A stretch of DNA of 64,000 nucleotides, taken from contig NZ_MBSO01000019.1 in NCBI RefSeq assembly GCF_001695835.1, forward strand, positions 32,507-96,506, read 5' to 3'. The first letter of the stretch is position 1. Every line of letters begins with the position of its first letter. The translations under genes were made by a program, and so were the position numbers. The DNA is from Ensifer sp. LC11. Its GTDB lineage: Bacteria > Pseudomonadota > Alphaproteobacteria > Rhizobiales > Rhizobiaceae. The notes below the pieces were generated by a model. The model saw only the letters and a list, made by a program, of their open reading frames with translations, had not been told where the DNA came from and made no database searches. Shown piece by piece: positions 62,489 to 64,000 of this stretch.

Positions 62489-62733
62489 TCCCGTTCCTCG
62501 TCGTCGTTGAATCGAAGCAGGAAACTAGAAGCTTCACCCGCGCGCAGACAGGGCGAACCGGGCGTGAATGCACGGCTATTCGACCAATGGCTCAAAGAGG
62601 GCGACGAACGACTAAAAACGGCAGTGACGTGCGGGACATGACGAGCAACGCGGAAACGGTCAATGCGATATGCATAATCGGTCCGCGCACTGGCGCGAAC
62701 AGCGGGAAAGATTAGCTAAATAATTGATTTGGC
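62489..62733. other. Intergenic region left of the tRNA fragment
   Basis: 245 bases. Holds the promoter region of the secreted-protein gene; no further gene, terminator or repeat is supported. Confidence 0.6.
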
Positions 62734-62780
62734 TGGTCGGAGTGGCAAGATTCGAACTTGCGACCCCCACGTCCCGAACA
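62734..62780 (-). other. 3' half of tRNA-Pro(CGG): attachment site of an integrated element
   Basis: On the minus strand: anticodon loop TTCGGGA, perfect T-arm stem GCAAG/CTTGC with TTCGAAT loop, acceptor strand CACTCCG and ACCA end. There is no 5' half, and sequence right of 62780 does not match a tRNA. Identity starting in the anticodon loop is the classic crossover product of a tyrosine integrase. Orientation shows the integrated element lies to the right and the intact tRNA-Pro at its far end. Confidence 0.85.
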
Positions 62781-62796
62781 ACATGAATTATCCTCA

Positions 62797-62820
62797 AAAG
62801 CCCGGTTTTCTGGGCTTTTT
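62797..62820. terminator. Bidirectional Rho-independent terminator
   Basis: AAAAGCCC (62797-62804) and GGGCTTTTT (62812-62820) form an 8-bp stem with A-run and T-run on both sides, just inside the element, shielding it from outside transcription. Confidence 0.85.
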
Positions 62821-62938
62821 CGCTTGCGAACGTGACGTAAAAACGCGTTCGTAGCCGTTCATTGCCGTAGATACGAACCGCCGACCCCGTCGATAGCCGA
62901 CGGGCGCGCGTCCTTGCGCCCTAACGAAAGGAAACACA

Positions 62939-63188
62939 ATGCGAATTATGTACTGCCACCCGACTAAGGAAACAAAGCAGCGCGATTGCATCGCCTTTGT
63001 CGACGTCGAGCTCAACGAGCACGTTCGTCTCTACGGATTGCGCCTGGTGCGTCAGCCTGACGGCAACCACTTCCTCTATGCCCCCCCAAGCCGGCCAGCG
63101 GCGCGCAGCCACGTTCTCGGCCGAAATGGCAAAGCAACTCGCAGAGCTTGCCGTTGGTGCCTATGCGGCGGCGGCCAATGAGCGGTAA
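62939..63188 (+). pseudogene. Phage-type small gene with a one-base shift in a C7 run
   Basis: AAAGGAAACACA precedes ATG 62939. The frame encodes MRIMYCHPTKETKQRDCIAF..VRLYGLRLVRQPDGNHFLYAP, then a run of seven C (63081-63087 region) shifts it to an unrelated tail ending at 63181. Deleting one C joins it to QAGQRRAATFSAEMAKQLAE..AAANER ending at 63188, which overlaps the next ATG at 63178. A full product would be 82 aa. It resembles small genes of rhizobial phages; function unknown. Confidence 0.7.
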
Positions 63189-63884
63189 GCAGCGGGGCTA
63201 CGCCTTTGATGTCGACGCGTGGGTCCAATTCCACTTATTGCGTCTAGCGTCCTTCCACCCAGACACGACGAAAGCCGACCTCTCCGTGCTGGCCGAAATC
63301 ATCCAGCGCTACTGGGGCAAGTATGGCAACGGCTGGGTGACGCACGAGCACCTTGGCGCGGTCGCCGGCATCAGCAAGGCCACCGTCATCCGATCCAAGC
63401 GCAACCTCGAGAGGCTAGGTTTCGTCACCGTAGTGCAGGCAGGGCGGCGCGGTAGCGCCACTGTTTACAAGCCGAACTTTGACCTAGTCCCTCGAAAGGG
63501 TGTCACGGATGACACCCCTACCTATCCACAAGACCGGCCCACAAGGGCCGAGTCACAGATAGATAGACATGAATTCGCCGCGCCTGGGGCGCCGCCTTTG
63601 GCTGGCCTGTCGGCCGCCACGGCGGGACCGGCGAAAGGTGGGTTTGAAGAGTTGTGGCGTGGATACGACTATCGCCAAAAGAAAAAAGAAGCCAAGGCCG
63701 CCTACGATAAGTTAGCACCGGATGCGGATCTGCACGCACGCATCGTGGCGGCAGCAATTGCCTGGCAGCAGTCTTGGGCAGCGCAAGGCAAGCAAGATGC
63801 GCCGCGATTCACCCTCGCAAAGTGGCTCGAGCGGGAAGAGTATGAATGCGATCCAGCCGCATACAAGCCGAAAGAACGCACGGC

Positions 63885-64000
63885 TAGGACGAATCGACAT
63901 TCACGGCAGCCAGATCATTGCGGCGAGGAGATAGACGAAGCCTTCGAAGTGGATTGTTCTGCGGTCGTATCGGGTGGCGAAGCGTCGGAAGTGCTTCATT
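63885..64000 (-). mobile_element. End of an IS5-family insertion sequence
   Basis: Contains the transposase C-terminus (63901-64000) and about 15 bases beyond its stop, where the terminal repeat must lie (near GGACGAATCGACATT). CTAG at 63883-63886 may be the target duplication. The left part of the element is outside the window. Confidence 0.7.
63901..64000 (-). CDS. IS5-family transposase, C-terminal end (partial)
   Basis: 32 codons visible: MKHFRRFATRYDRRTIHFEG, then FVYLLAAMIWLP and TGA. The FRRxATRYDR and IWL ending are typical of the DDE transposases of IS5-family (IS427-like) elements. The remainder lies beyond 64000. Confidence 0.85.
   Translation of the reverse strand, partial: MKHFRRFATRYDRRTIHFEGFVYLLAAMIWLP

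Larger units (their letters stand above)
63178..64000 (+). pseudogene. Phage-type replication protein, disrupted by an IS
   Basis: The frame is open from ATG 63178 to the window end. A winged helix lies at about residues 55-95 (WVTHEHLGAVAGISKATVIRSKRNLERLGFV). The C-terminal part, FEELWRGYDYRQKKKEAKAAYDKL...RFTLAKWLEREEY, is the usual ending of phage replication initiators. From about 63885 the codons are antisense to a transposase gene, so the native gene ends near residue 235 and the rest is read-through. Partial at the window edge. Confidence 0.7.

Noticed and set aside
62734..62810. Complete tRNA gene
   Set aside because: Only the anticodon loop, T-arm and acceptor 3' strand exist; 62781-62810 does not pair or match a tRNA 5' half.

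Overview
The window looks like chromosome of a Rhizobiaceae bacterium, most likely Sinorhizobium/Ensifer. The main reasons are a betI-betC-betB-betA choline-sulfate/choline operon, a separate cysH-cysD-cysN sulfate-assimilation cluster, ChoX-type and class 3 asparaginase proteins, mosaic repeats of the kind common between rhizobial genes, and GC-rich coding sequence. Gene density is high, most genes are short monocistronic units or pairs, and many are divergent from their own regulator.

Layout. 0.1-5.3 kb: acetyltransferase and DJ-1/PfpI genes, a minus-strand cytochrome c'/diheme cytochrome c/nitroreductase run, and a LysE exporter divergent from a YafY-type regulator. 5.3-8.8 kb: sodB, a small secreted protein, a TetR regulator with a four-helix membrane protein sharing one operator sequence, and a branched-chain aminotransferase. 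9-21 kb: ordinary metabolic and transport genes (GNAT, zinc dehydrogenase, DUF1275, phosphatase-like, haloacid dehalogenase, tam, three MFS transporters, LysR regulators, aldo/keto reductase, WrbA). 21-31 kb: HerA-like ATPase, ohr/ohrR peroxide-resistance pair, a YkuD transpeptidase, a PAS-GAF-GGDEF-EAL protein and a PepSY/DUF2946 pair. 31-42 kb: two glutathione transferases, bestrophin, DUF4198, DeoR regulator, class 3 asparaginase, Nudix and quinone oxidoreductase. 42-54 kb is a quaternary-amine region: an orphan ChoX-like binding protein plus an alpha/beta hydrolase divergent from a BetI-like regulator, then, 4 kb further, the betICBA operon with its own BetI. An EAL-CBS-GGDEF protein, a TetR with two small membrane proteins, and an HdeD protein lie between them. 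54-61 kb: DUF6152 pair, a methyl-accepting chemotaxis protein, and cysHDN.

The right edge changes character. At 62734-62780 there is a 3' half of a tRNA-Pro(CGG) gene, starting exactly at the anticodon loop, with no 5' half. Its geometry is that of the displaced attachment site of an integrated element lying to the right. Immediately inside are a small phage-like gene broken by a one-base shift in a run of seven C, an overlapping winged-helix replication-type gene, and then the C-terminal end of an IS5-family transposase that cuts into that gene. The intact tRNA-Pro and the integrase should lie beyond the window.

The most promising functional novelty is the ChoX-like protein/hydrolase/BetI-like cassette, which has every ligand position of the choline-binding aromatic box but no permease or ATPase genes next to it. 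Several perfect palindromes in promoter regions (upstream of cysH, the DeoR gene, the 130-aa minus-strand gene at 21.5 kb, and the three TetR systems) are candidate operators that can be tested directly. Functional statements for hypothetical genes are limited to what the sequence shows.
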